DNA of 64,000 nt from Streptomyces sp. NBC_01591 (GTDB lineage Bacteria; Actinomycetota; Actinomycetes; Streptomycetales; Streptomycetaceae): positions 2,170,001 through 2,234,000 of the forward strand of contig NZ_CP109327.1 in the NCBI RefSeq assembly GCF_035918155.1. The letters are read 5' to 3'. The notes beneath the pieces were generated by a model. That model searched no databases, was not told the origin of the DNA, and worked only from the letters and a program-made list of their open reading frames with translations. Position 1 is the first letter of the stretch; each line of letters begins with the position of its first letter. The translations under genes were made by a program, and so were the position numbers. Positions 27,165 through 36,752 of the stretch are shown piece after piece.

Positions 27165-27776
27165 TCAGCTCCCGTCCCGCAGGTCGCCCGGCCCCGTCGC
27201 GCGGAACGCGATCCGGTCGAAGGACGCCTCGCAGCCCTCGCCCGTCGGTGACTGGACCAGGAAGCCGATCGACGCCTCGGCCGCGCGCTCCGGGTCACCG
27301 AGGGCGAAGACGCGGACGAAGGTCCACTTCTCCCCGTCGGCCGAGGCGTGGAAGGCGAACGCACCGCCCGTACGGCTGAGGCGCAGCCAGCAGCTGTCGC
27401 CGTCCACGACGAAGGAGTTGACGTCGTCGGAGTGGCCGCGGGTGACGACCGTGCAGACGGTGGGGCGGTCCGGGGAGAGTTCCAGGCAGATCTTGGCCCA
27501 TTCCCGTTCCCCGACGTGGAGGTAGAGCACCCCGGCGTCGAAGGCCGCCGCGAAGCCGACCTTCACCCGGGCGAGCAGCTGGAAGTCGCCCCGGGGCGCG
27601 GGGCCGAGCAGGCGGGGGGCGTCACTCGCGGAGTCGAGGGATCCGCCGCCCGGCGGTACGAACCGGTCCTGGCGGGCGCCCGCCCTGCCGGTGAGTACGC
27701 CGCCCTCGTACGTCCAGTCGGCCTCGGGGCCGAACGGGCTGAGCACGAAGGGGAGTTCGGGGAGTTGCGGGGTCAT
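27165..27776 (-). CDS. DUF1349 concanavalin-like protein
   Basis: A 203-residue beta-sandwich protein of the DUF1349 family (yeast Ree1-like), marked by FQLLARVKVGFAAAFDAGVLYLHVGEREWAKICLE and the later WLRLSRTGGAFAFHASADGE run. Such proteins are thought to bind carbohydrate, and many occur beside sugar-catabolism genes. The ATG overlaps the stop of the dehydrogenase gene (ATGA), so it belongs to the same operon. A role in sugar-acid use is inferred from that. Confidence 0.82.
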   Translation of the reverse strand: MTPQLPELPFVLSPFGPEADWTYEGGVLTGRAGARQDRFVPPGGGSLDSASDAPRLLGPAPRGDFQLLARVKVGFAAAFDAGVLYLHVGEREWAKICLELSPDRPTVCTVVTRGHSDDVNSFVVDGDSCWLRLSRTGGAFAFHASADGEKWTFVRVFALGDPERAAEASIGFLVQSPTGEGCEASFDRIAFRATGPGDLRDGS

Positions 27777-29293
27777 GCGCGGCGCCCGTCCACTCGGCGG
27801 GGAAGGCCCTGGGGGTTGTCCTCGCGGAGCTCCGGCGGGAGCAGGGCCTCGGGGGTCGTCTGGTAGGTGACCGGGCGCAGCCAGCGTTCGATCGCGGTGG
27901 CGCCGACCGAGGTGGAGGTGGAGGTGGTGGCCGGGTAGGGGCCGCCGTGGTGCTGGGCGGGGGCGACGGCGACGCCGGTCGGCCAGCCGTTGACGAGGAC
28001 CCGGCCGGCCAGCGGGGTGAGGGCCGCGAGGAGTCCGGGGGCGTCGTCGTCGGCGCCGTCCGTGGCGGTCTGGAGGGTGGCGGTGAGGTTGCCGGGGAGC
28101 CGGGAGAGCACGGCGGTGATCTCGTCGTCGGAGGTGTAGCGGGCGACGACGGTGACAGGGCCGAAGCACTCCTCCAGGAGTGCGTCGTGCGGGCCCTCGG
28201 CGGTGAGGAGGTGCGCCGGTACGGTGAGGAAGCCGGCCGCGACGGTGTGGTCGCCGCCCGCGCCGGGGGTGACCGGGGCCTCCACATCGGGGAGTTCGGC
28301 CCGTTCGCGTACCCCCGCGACGAAGGCGTCGCGCATCCGGTGGTCGAGCAGGACCGCGGCCTCGATGTCGCTGACCGCGTCGGTGAGGGACTTCAGCAGC
28401 CGGTCGCCCGTCTCGCCGGCCGGGGCCAGGACGAAGCCGGGCTTGGTGCAGAACTGGCCCGCGCCCATGGTCATCGAGCCCGCGAGCCCGGCGCCGATCT
28501 CTTCGGCGCGCTCGGCGGCGGCCGCCTCGGTGACGACGACCGGGTTGAGGGAGCCCAGTTCGCCGTGGAAGGGGATGGGGCGGGGGCGGGCCGCCGCGGC
28601 GTCGAACAGGGCGCGGCCGCCGCGGACCGAGCCGGTGAACCCGGCGGCGGCGACGAGCGGGTGCCTGATCAGCTCGATGCCGGCGTCGAAGCCGTGCACC
28701 AGGATCAGTACGTCCTCGGGCAGGCCGGCCCTGGCCGCCGCCCTGCGCAGTACGGAGGCGCACAGTTCGGAGGTGGCGGGGTGGTCGGGGTGCGCCTTGA
28801 CGACGACGGGGCAGCCGGCCGCCAGCGCGCTCGCGGTGTCGCCGCCGGGGACGGAGAAGGCGAGCGGGAAGTTGCTGGCCGCGTAGACGGCGACGACGCC
28901 GAGCGGGACCTTGTAGCGGCGCAGGTCGGGCCAGGGCGGGGTCCGGGTGGCATCCGCGTGGTCGATGTGGACGTCGAGGAAGGCGCCCTCGTCGACGACC
29001 TCCGCGAAGGCCCGCAACTGGGCGGCGGTGCGCGCGAGTTCACCGGTCAGCCGGGCCGGGCCGAGTGCGGTCTCGGCGTCGGCGGCCTCGATGACGTGTT
29101 CCCCGGCCTCGGTGAGCAGATCGGCCGCGATACGCAGGAAGGCGGCGCGCACGGTGCGGTCGGCGAGCGATTCACGTACCGCGTGGGCGGCCCGGACCGC
29201 ACGGTCGACCTCCTCCGCTGTAGCCTCCACCGCAACCTGCTCACGCGGGTTCCCGGTGCGGGGGTCGACACTCCAGACTGGTGTTGCTGCCAC
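27773..29293 (-). CDS. aldehyde dehydrogenase (NADP+), alpha-ketoglutarate semialdehyde type
   Basis: A 506-residue aldehyde dehydrogenase of the 2,5-dioxovalerate dehydrogenase group. The general-base Glu is in FHGELGSLNP and the catalytic Cys in GAGQFCTKPG, both typical of this branch; AASNFPLAFSVPGGDTASALA is a family hallmark. It would convert 2,5-dioxopentanoate to 2-oxoglutarate, the last step of oxidative uronate, aldarate or pentose breakdown. GTG 29293 has a GGAAGGA ribosome site. It is divergent from an IclR regulator. The upstream dehydratase that makes its substrate is encoded at 37.9 kb. Confidence 0.88.
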   Translation of the reverse strand: MAATPVWSVDPRTGNPREQVAVEATAEEVDRAVRAAHAVRESLADRTVRAAFLRIAADLLTEAGEHVIEAADAETALGPARLTGELARTAAQLRAFAEVVDEGAFLDVHIDHADATRTPPWPDLRRYKVPLGVVAVYAASNFPLAFSVPGGDTASALAAGCPVVVKAHPDHPATSELCASVLRRAAARAGLPEDVLILVHGFDAGIELIRHPLVAAAGFTGSVRGGRALFDAAAARPRPIPFHGELGSLNPVVVTEAAAAERAEEIGAGLAGSMTMGAGQFCTKPGFVLAPAGETGDRLLKSLTDAVSDIEAAVLLDHRMRDAFVAGVRERAELPDVEAPVTPGAGGDHTVAAGFLTVPAHLLTAEGPHDALLEECFGPVTVVARYTSDDEITAVLSRLPGNLTATLQTATDGADDDAPGLLAALTPLAGRVLVNGWPTGVAVAPAQHHGGPYPATTSTSTSVGATAIERWLRPVTYQTTPEALLPPELREDNPQGLPRRVDGRRA

Positions 29294-29330
29294 CGTGATT
29301 CCTTCCGCTCCACTGCCGCACATCAGAAGT

Positions 29331-29348
29331 TGTTCGGTATTCTGAACA
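29331..29348. promoter_or_regulatory. palindromic operator between dehydrogenase and IclR genes
   Basis: TGTTCGGTATTCTGAACA is an 18-bp inverted repeat with TGTTC/GAACA arms. It lies in the 171-bp gap between the divergent genes, about 40 bp from the dehydrogenase start. It has the same GTYC-N8-GAAY pattern as two sites at 38.9-39.1 kb, and is probably the site of the IclR protein encoded next to it. Confidence 0.6.
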
Positions 29349-29464
29349 TAGTTCCCGATCGTGAATATGAAGCGACTCTATTTCCGGGCGTTCAGTGTTG
29401 GCAAGAAGTCGCCGGGTTCAACAGGTCTCAGGGTTTCGCAAGTGGGCTGGAAGGGGCGCAGGCG

Positions 29465-30235
29465 ATGTCGGCTGCCGAATCAGGTGGGGCACAGGTCAAG
29501 TCCGCCGTACGGACGGTGGAGCTGCTCGAATACTTCGCGGGGCGGCCCGGCATGCACTCGCTCGCCGCGGTGCAGGAGGCCGTCGGCTACCCCAAGTCCA
29601 GCCTGTACATGCTGCTGCGCACCTTGGTGGAGCTGGGCTGGGTGGAGACCGATGCCACGGGCACGCGGTACGGGATCGGCGTACGGGCCCTGCTGGTCGG
29701 CACCTCGTACATCGACGGCGACGAGGTCGTCGCGGCCGCCCGGCCGACCCTGGACCGGCTCTCCGACGACACGACGGAGACCATCCACCTGGCCCGTCTC
29801 GACGGGACGAACGTGGTGTACCTCGCCACCCGGCAGTCCCAGCACTATCTGCGCCCCTTCACCCGCGTCGGCCGCCGGCTGCCCGCCCACTCCACCTCGC
29901 TCGGCAAGGCGTTGCTCGCCACCCACAGCGACGAGCAGGTCCGCAAGCTGCTCCCCGAGACGCTGCCCGCGCTGACCGAGCACACCATCACCGACCGCGA
30001 GAAGCTCATCGAGGAGCTGCACCTCATCCGCGAACAGGGGTACGCGGTGGACCGCGAGGAGAACACCCTCGGACTGCGCTGCTTCGGCGTCGCCGTTCCG
30101 TACCGCACCCCCGCCCGCGACGCCATCAGCTGCTCGGTGCCGGTCGCCCGGCTCACGCCCGCGCACGAACAGATGGTGAAGGACGCGCTGTTCGACGCCC
30201 GGGACCGGCTGACGCTCGCCACCCGGAGGCTGTGA
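29465..30235 (+). CDS. IclR family transcriptional regulator
   Basis: A 256-residue regulator. The N-terminal winged helix is QVKSAVRTVELLEYF...VGYPKSSLYMLLRTLVELGWVE, and the C-terminal ligand-binding domain has GRRLPAHSTSLGKALLA and GLRCFGVAVPYRT. ATG 29465 has AAGGGG upstream. IclR proteins usually repress a neighbouring catabolic operon until a pathway intermediate binds; the divergent dehydrogenase gene and the palindrome between them fit that. A GNAT gene follows three bases downstream. Confidence 0.92.
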   Translation: MSAAESGGAQVKSAVRTVELLEYFAGRPGMHSLAAVQEAVGYPKSSLYMLLRTLVELGWVETDATGTRYGIGVRALLVGTSYIDGDEVVAAARPTLDRLSDDTTETIHLARLDGTNVVYLATRQSQHYLRPFTRVGRRLPAHSTSLGKALLATHSDEQVRKLLPETLPALTEHTITDREKLIEELHLIREQGYAVDREENTLGLRCFGVAVPYRTPARDAISCSVPVARLTPAHEQMVKDALFDARDRLTLATRRL

Positions 30236-30238
30236 ACC

Positions 30239-30712
30239 GTGCGGATTTCCCTGCGCGAGGTCCGGGACGGTGATCTGCCGCTGCTCTTCGCGTTCATGTC
30301 CGACCCTGAATCGGTCAGGACGGCCGCCTTCACCAGCGAGGATCCCACTGACCGGCACGCGTTCGACGCCCACTGGCGGCGCATCCTGGCCGACGGCTCC
30401 GTGGTGATGCGCACGGTGGTCGCGGACGGCTCGGTGGTCGGCAACGCCGGGGTGTACGGGCCTCCGGGCGACCGCCAGGTCACCTACTGGATCGACCGGG
30501 CGCAGTGGGGCCGGGGGCTCGCGACGGCCGCGCTGTCGGCGCTGCTCGACGCCGTACCCGAACGCCCGCTCCACGCACGGGCCGCGGCCGACAACACCGG
30601 CTCGCGCCGGGTCCTCGAGAAGTGCGGGTTCGCCGTCACCGGCAACGACCACGGGTACGCGCACGCCCGCGGCGAGGAGACCGACGAGCTGCTGTTCACC
30701 CTGCCCGGATGA
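30239..30712 (+). CDS. GNAT N-acetyltransferase
   Basis: A 157-residue acetyltransferase of the RimJ/RimL-like branch. The acetyl-CoA-binding segment QWGRGLATAALSALLDAVPER is recognisable although the central QxxGxG/A is GRGLAT, and the NTGSRRVLEKCGF motif is typical. It starts at GTG 30239, three bases after the IclR stop, so it is probably cotranscribed with that regulator. The substrate is unknown. Confidence 0.85.
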   Translation: MRISLREVRDGDLPLLFAFMSDPESVRTAAFTSEDPTDRHAFDAHWRRILADGSVVMRTVVADGSVVGNAGVYGPPGDRQVTYWIDRAQWGRGLATAALSALLDAVPERPLHARAAADNTGSRRVLEKCGFAVTGNDHGYAHARGEETDELLFTLPG

Positions 30713-30802
30713 CCGGACGGCGGTCCGTCTCCGCCGCGCGGCGGAGACGGATCGTCACGGGGCATGACGTGCCGGCGCGGGCCGCACGGAAGCGTGGGCG
30801 TC

Positions 30803-31846
30803 ATGACACAGACACCACTCGCTCCGTCCGCCGCCGCACGGCAGCCGGGCACCCGCATCGCGCTCCGTACGCTCGCGATCGCCGCCACCCTGCCGTACAT
30901 CGCGCTCAAGGTCGCCTGGGTCCTCGGCAGTCGCATCGGCATCCCGGACGGCAGCCCGCTGCTCGACCACCGCACCACGATGATCGTCGCCAACGGCATC
31001 ACGATCCTGATGGACAGCGCCGTCGTGGTCATCACCCTGCTGCTCACCCAGGCCTGGGGACGGCGGGTGCCCGCCTGGCTGCTCGTCCTGCCCATGTGGG
31101 TGGCGTCCGGACTGCTGCTGCCGATCATGACCGGGTACCCGCTGCAGATGGTGGTCGGTCTGGCCCGCGGGGGCGACTCCGGGAGCGGTGAACCCCCCTT
31201 CCTGGACGGGTGGGTCTTCGGCATCGTCTACGGCGGCTTCATCCTCCAGGGCCTCGCCCTCGGCGCCCTCTTCGCGCTGTACACCCGGGACCGCTGGGGC
31301 CATCTGTGGAAGGGCGCGCTGAGGGACCTCGCGCCGAGCCCGACCGGGCCCGCCCTGCGGACCACTGCGGTCGTCGCCTCGCTGCTCGCGATCGCACCGG
31401 CCGTCATGCATCTGGTGTGGGCCACCGGCTCGACCGCGGGGCTCAGCGAGGGCGGGATCGCGGACCGGAACGATGTCTTCTACCTCATGGAAGCGCTCAG
31501 CAGCCTCTTCGCCGTCGCCGCGGCCGCCGGTGTGCTGCTGCTCGCCTTCCGCCGCCGCTCCGCGCTTCCCCTCGCCGTGCCGCTGGCCCTGGCCTGGGGC
31601 GGCTCCGCGGCCTCGGCCTGCTGGGGAGGATGGATGAGCCTCGCCTCGCTCACCGCGGCCGAGGACCTCTCCGAACAGGCCACGCCCGCAATGATGTTGA
31701 TCTACGGTGTCCAGATGCTGCTCGGAGCGCTGGTGGTCACCCTCGGCGGATACTTCTTCTCGGAACGCGCGGCCGCCCTGCCCGTCCGGTCGGCCGGCTC
31801 CCCCGCGACGGCACCGGCCGCACGGCCCTCCGGCGCCCGCGCGTGA
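30803..31846 (+). CDS. polytopic membrane protein, first gene of a two-component operon
   Basis: A 347-residue protein with about nine hydrophobic helices and no recognised domain; length and layout are like the unnamed membrane proteins found beside NarL-type systems in Streptomyces. The ATG at 30803 is chosen over one at 30764 because it begins the conserved-looking part. Its stop overlaps the kinase start (GTGA), so it probably forms part of the sensory unit, perhaps as ligand sensor or target. Confidence 0.7.
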   Translation: MTQTPLAPSAAARQPGTRIALRTLAIAATLPYIALKVAWVLGSRIGIPDGSPLLDHRTTMIVANGITILMDSAVVVITLLLTQAWGRRVPAWLLVLPMWVASGLLLPIMTGYPLQMVVGLARGGDSGSGEPPFLDGWVFGIVYGGFILQGLALGALFALYTRDRWGHLWKGALRDLAPSPTGPALRTTAVVASLLAIAPAVMHLVWATGSTAGLSEGGIADRNDVFYLMEALSSLFAVAAAAGVLLLAFRRRSALPLAVPLALAWGGSAASACWGGWMSLASLTAAEDLSEQATPAMMLIYGVQMLLGALVVTLGGYFFSERAAALPVRSAGSPATAPAARPSGARA

Positions 31847-33117
31847 CGCTGCTGTTCGGGCGGCGGGCCCGGCTGCGCTGGCTGCACCTGATCATCGGCG
31901 GCGCGCTGCTGATGCCGTACTTCCTGGCGGCGCTGGTGATCGTCGGCTCGTTCGCCCCGCGCACCGACCTCTTCTCGTCCCTCCACCACCAGCTCACCGC
32001 GTTCGTCTGCGCCCTGCCCATCGCCGCGGTCACCGGGCTCTCCGCACCGGCCCGGCAGCTCTCGGTGGCCGCGGCCCGTGCGCTGTGCGGCGTTCCCGGC
32101 GACCGGCCGCTCGCCGACGGGCCCGCCAGGACCCGGCAGGCGCGGGTGCGCACCGCCGGCTGGTACACCCTGCATCTCGCGCTCGGCGGCATCATCAGCG
32201 GCGCGACGCTGACCGTGCCGCCGCTCGCCGGGACCATCGCGGTGCTGCCGTTCTCCCCGTCGATGCGCGAATCCCGGACCATCGGTCTGCCGGAGTCGAT
32301 GGACCGGCCATGGATTCTCGCCCTGCTCCCCTTCGTCGGGCTCGCGATCCTGGTGGCGATGGCCGGCTGCGCGGCACTGGCCGGGGCGCTGCTGGCCGGC
32401 CGGGCGCCGGTGCTGCTGGGCCCGACGCCGGAGGACCGGCTGGCCGCGGCCGAACGCCGGGCGGCCGATCTGGCGGTGCGCAACCGGCTCGCCCGGGAGC
32501 TGCACGACTCGGTCGGCCATGCGCTGAGCGCCGTCACCCTCCAGGCGGGCGCGGCCCGCAGGGTCCTGGACAGCGACCCGGAGTTCGTCCGCGAGGCACT
32601 GACCGCGATCGAGGAGACCACCCGGCGCACGGTCGGTGAACTCGACTCCGTACTGGGCCTGTTGCGCAGCGGCGAGGAGCACGGGGCGTCCGCGGCGACC
32701 GGCCCGGCGCTCGACGCGCTGGACGGACTGCTGGAGCACTGCGGGGTGCCCGTCTCCTGCGACGTGCGGGGCGACCCCGGCACGGTCCCGGCCGCCGTGT
32801 CGAGGGAGGCGTACCGGATCGTTCAGGAGGGGCTGAGCAACGCGCTGCGGCACGGCGGGCACGGGGTGCCGGTGGAGCTGCGGATCACGGTGCGCACGGC
32901 GGAGCTGGAGATCACCATGGACAATCCGCTGCCGGAACGGGCCGCGGTGGTGCGGCCCGGGGGCGGCCGCGGGCTGCGCGGCATCGCCGAGCGGGCCGTG
33001 CTGCTGGGCGGCCGCACGGAGGCCGGACCGCACGGAGGCGGCGAGTGGCGGCTGACCGCCCGCCTCCCCCTGTGCATGACCGAGCATCTGCGTACGACCG
33101 AACAGGAGAACCGATGA
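31843..33117 (+). CDS. sensor histidine kinase, HisKA_3 type
   Basis: A 424-residue membrane kinase. Four to five hydrophobic helices fill the N-terminal half. The dimerisation/phosphoacceptor motif LARELHDSVGHALS near residue 220 carries the His, and the ATP-binding domain has EGLSNALRHGG and GGGRGLRGIAERA. GTG start within the stop of the upstream membrane protein gene; its own stop overlaps the regulator start (ATGA). The signal is unknown, but the downstream penicillin-binding protein gene hints at cell-wall stress. Confidence 0.92.
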   Translation: MTLLFGRRARLRWLHLIIGGALLMPYFLAALVIVGSFAPRTDLFSSLHHQLTAFVCALPIAAVTGLSAPARQLSVAAARALCGVPGDRPLADGPARTRQARVRTAGWYTLHLALGGIISGATLTVPPLAGTIAVLPFSPSMRESRTIGLPESMDRPWILALLPFVGLAILVAMAGCAALAGALLAGRAPVLLGPTPEDRLAAAERRAADLAVRNRLARELHDSVGHALSAVTLQAGAARRVLDSDPEFVREALTAIEETTRRTVGELDSVLGLLRSGEEHGASAATGPALDALDGLLEHCGVPVSCDVRGDPGTVPAAVSREAYRIVQEGLSNALRHGGHGVPVELRITVRTAELEITMDNPLPERAAVVRPGGGRGLRGIAERAVLLGGRTEAGPHGGGEWRLTARLPLCMTEHLRTTEQENR

Positions 33118-33785
33118 GCACGACGGTCCGGCTGGTCCTCGCCGACGACGAGCGCATGGTGCGTACGGCGCTGCGCGTCATCCTGGACGCCGAACCCGAT
33201 CTGGAGGTCGTCGGAGAGGCGGCGACCGGCGCGGAGGCGGTGTCCGTGGTGCGGGAACTGCGCCCCGATGTGGTGCTGATGGACGTACGGATGCCGGAGA
33301 TCGACGGCATCCGGGCCACCGAGCAGATCCTCGGCACGCTCGACGGTCCCCCGAGGATCGTCGTCGTCACCACCTTCGAGAACGACTCCTACGTGTACGA
33401 CGCGCTCGTCGCCGGAGCGGCCGGCTTTCTGCTCAAGCGGGTGGCGGCCGAGGATCTCGTGCAGGCGGTGCGGCTGGTCGCCCGCAGCGACACACTGCTG
33501 TTCCCGTCGGCGGTGCGGGCGCTCGCGGCCGAGTACCGGACGCGGGCGCCCGAACCGCCGCGGTGGGCGTCCCGGCTCACCGACCGGGAGGCGGAGGTGC
33601 TGCGGCTGATGGCGACGGGGCTGACCAACGCGGAGATCGCCGGGCGGCTCTCCGTGGGGCCCGCGACGGCGAAGACGCATGTGGCGGCGGTGCTGGCGAA
33701 GACCGGCGCGCGGGACCGCACCCAGGCGGTGATAGCGGCGTACGAGTCGGGGTTCATCGCCCCCGGGCGCCCCGGCCCGTCATGA
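33114..33785 (+). CDS. NarL/FixJ-family response regulator
   Basis: A 223-residue regulator with a receiver domain (DDE near residue 10, phosphoacceptor Asp in VVLMDVRMPEIDG, Lys in FLLKRVAAEDL) and a C-terminal LuxR helix-turn-helix (LTDREAEVLRLMATGLTNAEIA). It is the cognate partner of the coupled kinase. CAGGAGAA ribosome site. Sixty-four bp separate it from the penicillin-binding protein gene, which could be a target or part of the same transcript. Confidence 0.93.
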   Translation: MSTTVRLVLADDERMVRTALRVILDAEPDLEVVGEAATGAEAVSVVRELRPDVVLMDVRMPEIDGIRATEQILGTLDGPPRIVVVTTFENDSYVYDALVAGAAGFLLKRVAAEDLVQAVRLVARSDTLLFPSAVRALAAEYRTRAPEPPRWASRLTDREAEVLRLMATGLTNAEIAGRLSVGPATAKTHVAAVLAKTGARDRTQAVIAAYESGFIAPGRPGPS

Positions 33786-33849
33786 GAAACCGGTGAGAAT
33801 CACCGCATTCGGGAACGGCGCGCTCCGCCCCGCTCGTCACTCGGGCGGG

Positions 33850-35298
33850 ATGAACAGAACAATCAGGCACGCTTCGGTCTTCTGCCTGCTGCTGGTTCTC
33901 GCCCTGCTGGGGCGGGCGACCTGGGTGCAGGCGTACCAGGCAAAGGCGCTCGCAGACGACGACCGCAACCGGCGGAACACCATCGCGCAGTACGCGCAGC
34001 CGCTCGGCGACATCATCGTGGCCGGAGACCCGGTCACCGGATCGAAGAGGACGGTGGGCAGCGACCTCGCGTACAAGCGCACCTACACACAGGGCGATCT
34101 CTACTCGGCCGTCACCGGCTACAGCTCGCAGGCGTACGGCGCCACGCAGCTCGAAGGGATCTACAGCCATGTGCTGGACGGCACCGACGACCGGCTGAAG
34201 AACCCGCTGGACGCGGTGACCCGCAAGCAGGCGGCCCCGGGCAATGTCCTGACGACGATCGACCCGGACGTGCAGAAGGCCGGGTACGAGGCGCTCGGCG
34301 ACGACAAGGGGGCGGCGGTCGCGATCGACCCGAAGACCGGCCGGATCCTGGGCATGGTCTCCACCCCCTCGTACGACCCGTCGGCGATCAGCGGGACGAC
34401 GGACGGCGAAGCCTGGCAGAAGCTGCTCGACGACGAGGACAAGCCGATGGTCAACCGTGCGCTGCGGCAGCCGCTGGCACCCGGTTCGACGTTCAAGCTG
34501 GTGGTGGCGGCCGCGGCGCTGGAGAACGGACTGTACGGCTCGGTCGACGAGCCCACCGACAGCCCCAATCCGTACACGCTGCCCGGCACCAGCACCGTCC
34601 TGAAGAACGAGAACCCCTCGGCGCCCTGCGAGAACGCCACGCTGCGCACCGCGCTCCAGTACTCCTGCAACAACGTCTTCGCGAAGGTCGCCGCCGACCT
34701 CGGCCAGGACAAGGTCGGGGCCATGGCGGAGAAGTTCGGCTTCAACGACGCCGAGCTCGATGTGCCGGTGCGGGCGAGCGAGAGCGTCTACCCGTCCGGC
34801 ATGGACAAGCCGCAGACGGCGCTCACGGGCATCGGTCAGTTCGAGGTCACCGCGACGCCGCTGCAGATCGCCATGGTCTCGGCCACCCTCGCCAACGACG
34901 GCGAACTGGCCGCGCCGCACATGGTGTCCGAGGTGACCGACTCCAAGGGCAACGCGCTGCAGGAGTTCACGGACGGGGACACCGAGCGGGTCGTCTCGCA
35001 GACCACCGCGGAGCAGCTGCGCAGCGCCATGGTGACCGTCGTCGAAGAGGGCACCGGCACCAACGCCCGGATCGCCGGGGCCGAGGTGGGCGGAAAGACG
35101 GGTACCGCGCAGAACGGCGTGGGCAACAGCAAGACCCCGTACGCCTGGTTCACCTCGTACGCGAAGGGGGCCGACGGCAAGGAGGTCGCGGTCGCCGTGG
35201 TCATCGAGGACTCGGGCGCGGCGCGCTCGGAGGTCAGCGGCAACGGCCTGGCGGCGCCGATCGCCCAGAAGATGATGAAGGCGGCACTGGCGGACTGA
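33850..35298 (+). CDS. class B penicillin-binding protein (PbpA-like transpeptidase)
   Basis: A 482-residue membrane-anchored D,D-transpeptidase. An N-terminal signal-anchor (residues 7-27) precedes a dimerisation region (~40-130) and the transpeptidase domain. The three active-site motifs are intact: STFK (SxxK), SCN (SxN) and KTGTA. ATG 33850 is preferred to one at 33793 because it begins the signal-anchor and has GGGCGGG before it. Streptomyces carry several such proteins; this copy is away from ftsW and sits directly behind a two-component system. Confidence 0.9.
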   Translation: MNRTIRHASVFCLLLVLALLGRATWVQAYQAKALADDDRNRRNTIAQYAQPLGDIIVAGDPVTGSKRTVGSDLAYKRTYTQGDLYSAVTGYSSQAYGATQLEGIYSHVLDGTDDRLKNPLDAVTRKQAAPGNVLTTIDPDVQKAGYEALGDDKGAAVAIDPKTGRILGMVSTPSYDPSAISGTTDGEAWQKLLDDEDKPMVNRALRQPLAPGSTFKLVVAAAALENGLYGSVDEPTDSPNPYTLPGTSTVLKNENPSAPCENATLRTALQYSCNNVFAKVAADLGQDKVGAMAEKFGFNDAELDVPVRASESVYPSGMDKPQTALTGIGQFEVTATPLQIAMVSATLANDGELAAPHMVSEVTDSKGNALQEFTDGDTERVVSQTTAEQLRSAMVTVVEEGTGTNARIAGAEVGGKTGTAQNGVGNSKTPYAWFTSYAKGADGKEVAVAVVIEDSGAARSEVSGNGLAAPIAQKMMKAALAD

Positions 35299-35320
35299 GG
35301 GACGGGAGCCGTACGCCGGA

Positions 35321-35362
35321 TCCGGCGCGGGTGCGTGGCCTCGGGCCCGCATCCGCGCCGGA
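35321..35362 (+). terminator. hairpin after the penicillin-binding protein gene
   Basis: TCCGGCGCGGGTGCG (35321-35335) pairs with CGCATCCGCGCCGGA (35348-35362), one mismatch in 15 bp, 22 bp after the stop codon. A likely intrinsic terminator without a T-tract. Confidence 0.6.
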
Positions 35363-35510
35363 CGCGTTCGCGGCCGTCCGGCATGTGCCCTACGCCCCGC
35401 GCGGGGCCGGCCCTTCGCGCCGGGTGCGGAATAGGGCATCCTCCCGATGCCGCCGGGCCCCCTCGGTCAGCAGCCTTGACCCATGACGAAGGCGCTGGTC
35501 GAAGGGTGCG

Positions 35511-36752
35511 GTGGGCGCGGTGGCGAGGTCGGCGACGGTGCGGGTGCTGCGGGACCGTACGGCGGGGCTGTTCCTGGCGGCGGTCGTCGTCTCGGGTTTC
35601 GGGACGTCCGCGATGTGGCTCGCGGCCGGGGTCTGGGTCAAGTCCCTGACCGGGTCGGACAGTCTGGCGGCGCTCGCCGTGTTCGCCATGTGGCTGCCGG
35701 TGCTGGTCGGGCCGGCGCTCGGGACGATCGCCGACCGGATCCCGGGAAAGAAGCTTCTCGTCGGGTCGAATCTCGTCATGGCGGGGCTGCTCACCTCGCT
35801 GACGACGGTCGATTCGGCGGGCCGGATCTGGCTCCTCTTCGCCGTGCTCGTCCTGTACGGAGCGAGTTTCGTGCTGATGGACGCGGCCGAGTCCGCGCTG
35901 GTCGCCGGGGCCGTCGACACCCGGCTGCTGGGTGATTTCAACGGGCTGCGGATGATGGCGGGCGAGGGCATGAAGCTGCTGGCACCGCTGGCCGGCGCCG
36001 GGCTGTACGCGCGGTTCGGGGGCGGGGCCGTCGCGCTGCTGGACGCGGCGTCGTTCGCACTGGCGGCCGGGGTCTGCGCGCTGCTGCCGGCCCGGGAGCC
36101 GGCAGCAGCCGCTCCGGTGGGCCGGCGGGGCGAACTCACCGCGGGCGTACGGCAGGTGTGGGGTTCGCCGGTGCTGCGGCCGCTCGTGCTGGCGGGCTCG
36201 GTGACGATGCTGTGCGCGGGGCTCAACGGGGCCGCGGTCTACGCCGTCGTCGACGACGGTCTGGGGCACTCCCCCACGTACGCGGGTGTGCTGTACGCGG
36301 TGCAGGGCGCCGGGTCCGTCGTGGTCGGGCTGCTGGCCGGTCCGCTGCTGCGGCGGCTTCCGGAGCGGGTGTTCACGGCGGCCGGGATCGCGCTGTTCGC
36401 GGTGGCGGTGGGGGCGCGGGCGCTGCCGTACGACGCGGTGGCGCTGGTGGCGAGCGCGGCCGTCGGGATCGGGCTGCCGTGTGTGCTGATCGCCGCGATG
36501 ACGGCGGTGCAGCGGGAGACTCCGGAATCGGTGCTGGGCCGCACCGCCGCGACCGCCAACACGCTGATGATGGTGCCGAACGCGGTGGCGCTGGCACTCG
36601 GCGCGGGCCTGATCGCGCTGGTGGACATCCGGGTGCTGCTGCCGCTGGTCGGTGCGGCGGCGCTGCTGACCGCGACCCTGTTGGTGACGGGCCGGCGGGG
36701 GAGGCTGACGGACGCCCCCGCCGGCCCGGCTCCTTCATCGGCGGAGGCGTGA
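35511..36752 (+). CDS. MFS transporter
   Basis: A 413-residue major facilitator protein with about eleven to twelve helices and the motif-A-like loop GTIADRIPGKKLLVG between helices 2 and 3. The pattern is that of the small-molecule or drug exporter group (MFS_3/enterobactin exporter-like). GTG 35511 has GAAGG upstream. The last 18 bp overlap, tail to tail, the end of the next gene on the other strand. Substrate unknown; it separates the two sugar-acid loci but runs toward the dehydratase operon. Confidence 0.83.
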   Translation: MGAVARSATVRVLRDRTAGLFLAAVVVSGFGTSAMWLAAGVWVKSLTGSDSLAALAVFAMWLPVLVGPALGTIADRIPGKKLLVGSNLVMAGLLTSLTTVDSAGRIWLLFAVLVLYGASFVLMDAAESALVAGAVDTRLLGDFNGLRMMAGEGMKLLAPLAGAGLYARFGGGAVALLDAASFALAAGVCALLPAREPAAAAPVGRRGELTAGVRQVWGSPVLRPLVLAGSVTMLCAGLNGAAVYAVVDDGLGHSPTYAGVLYAVQGAGSVVVGLLAGPLLRRLPERVFTAAGIALFAVAVGARALPYDAVALVASAAVGIGLPCVLIAAMTAVQRETPESVLGRTAATANTLMMVPNAVALALGAGLIALVDIRVLLPLVGAAALLTATLLVTGRRGRLTDAPAGPAPSSAEA

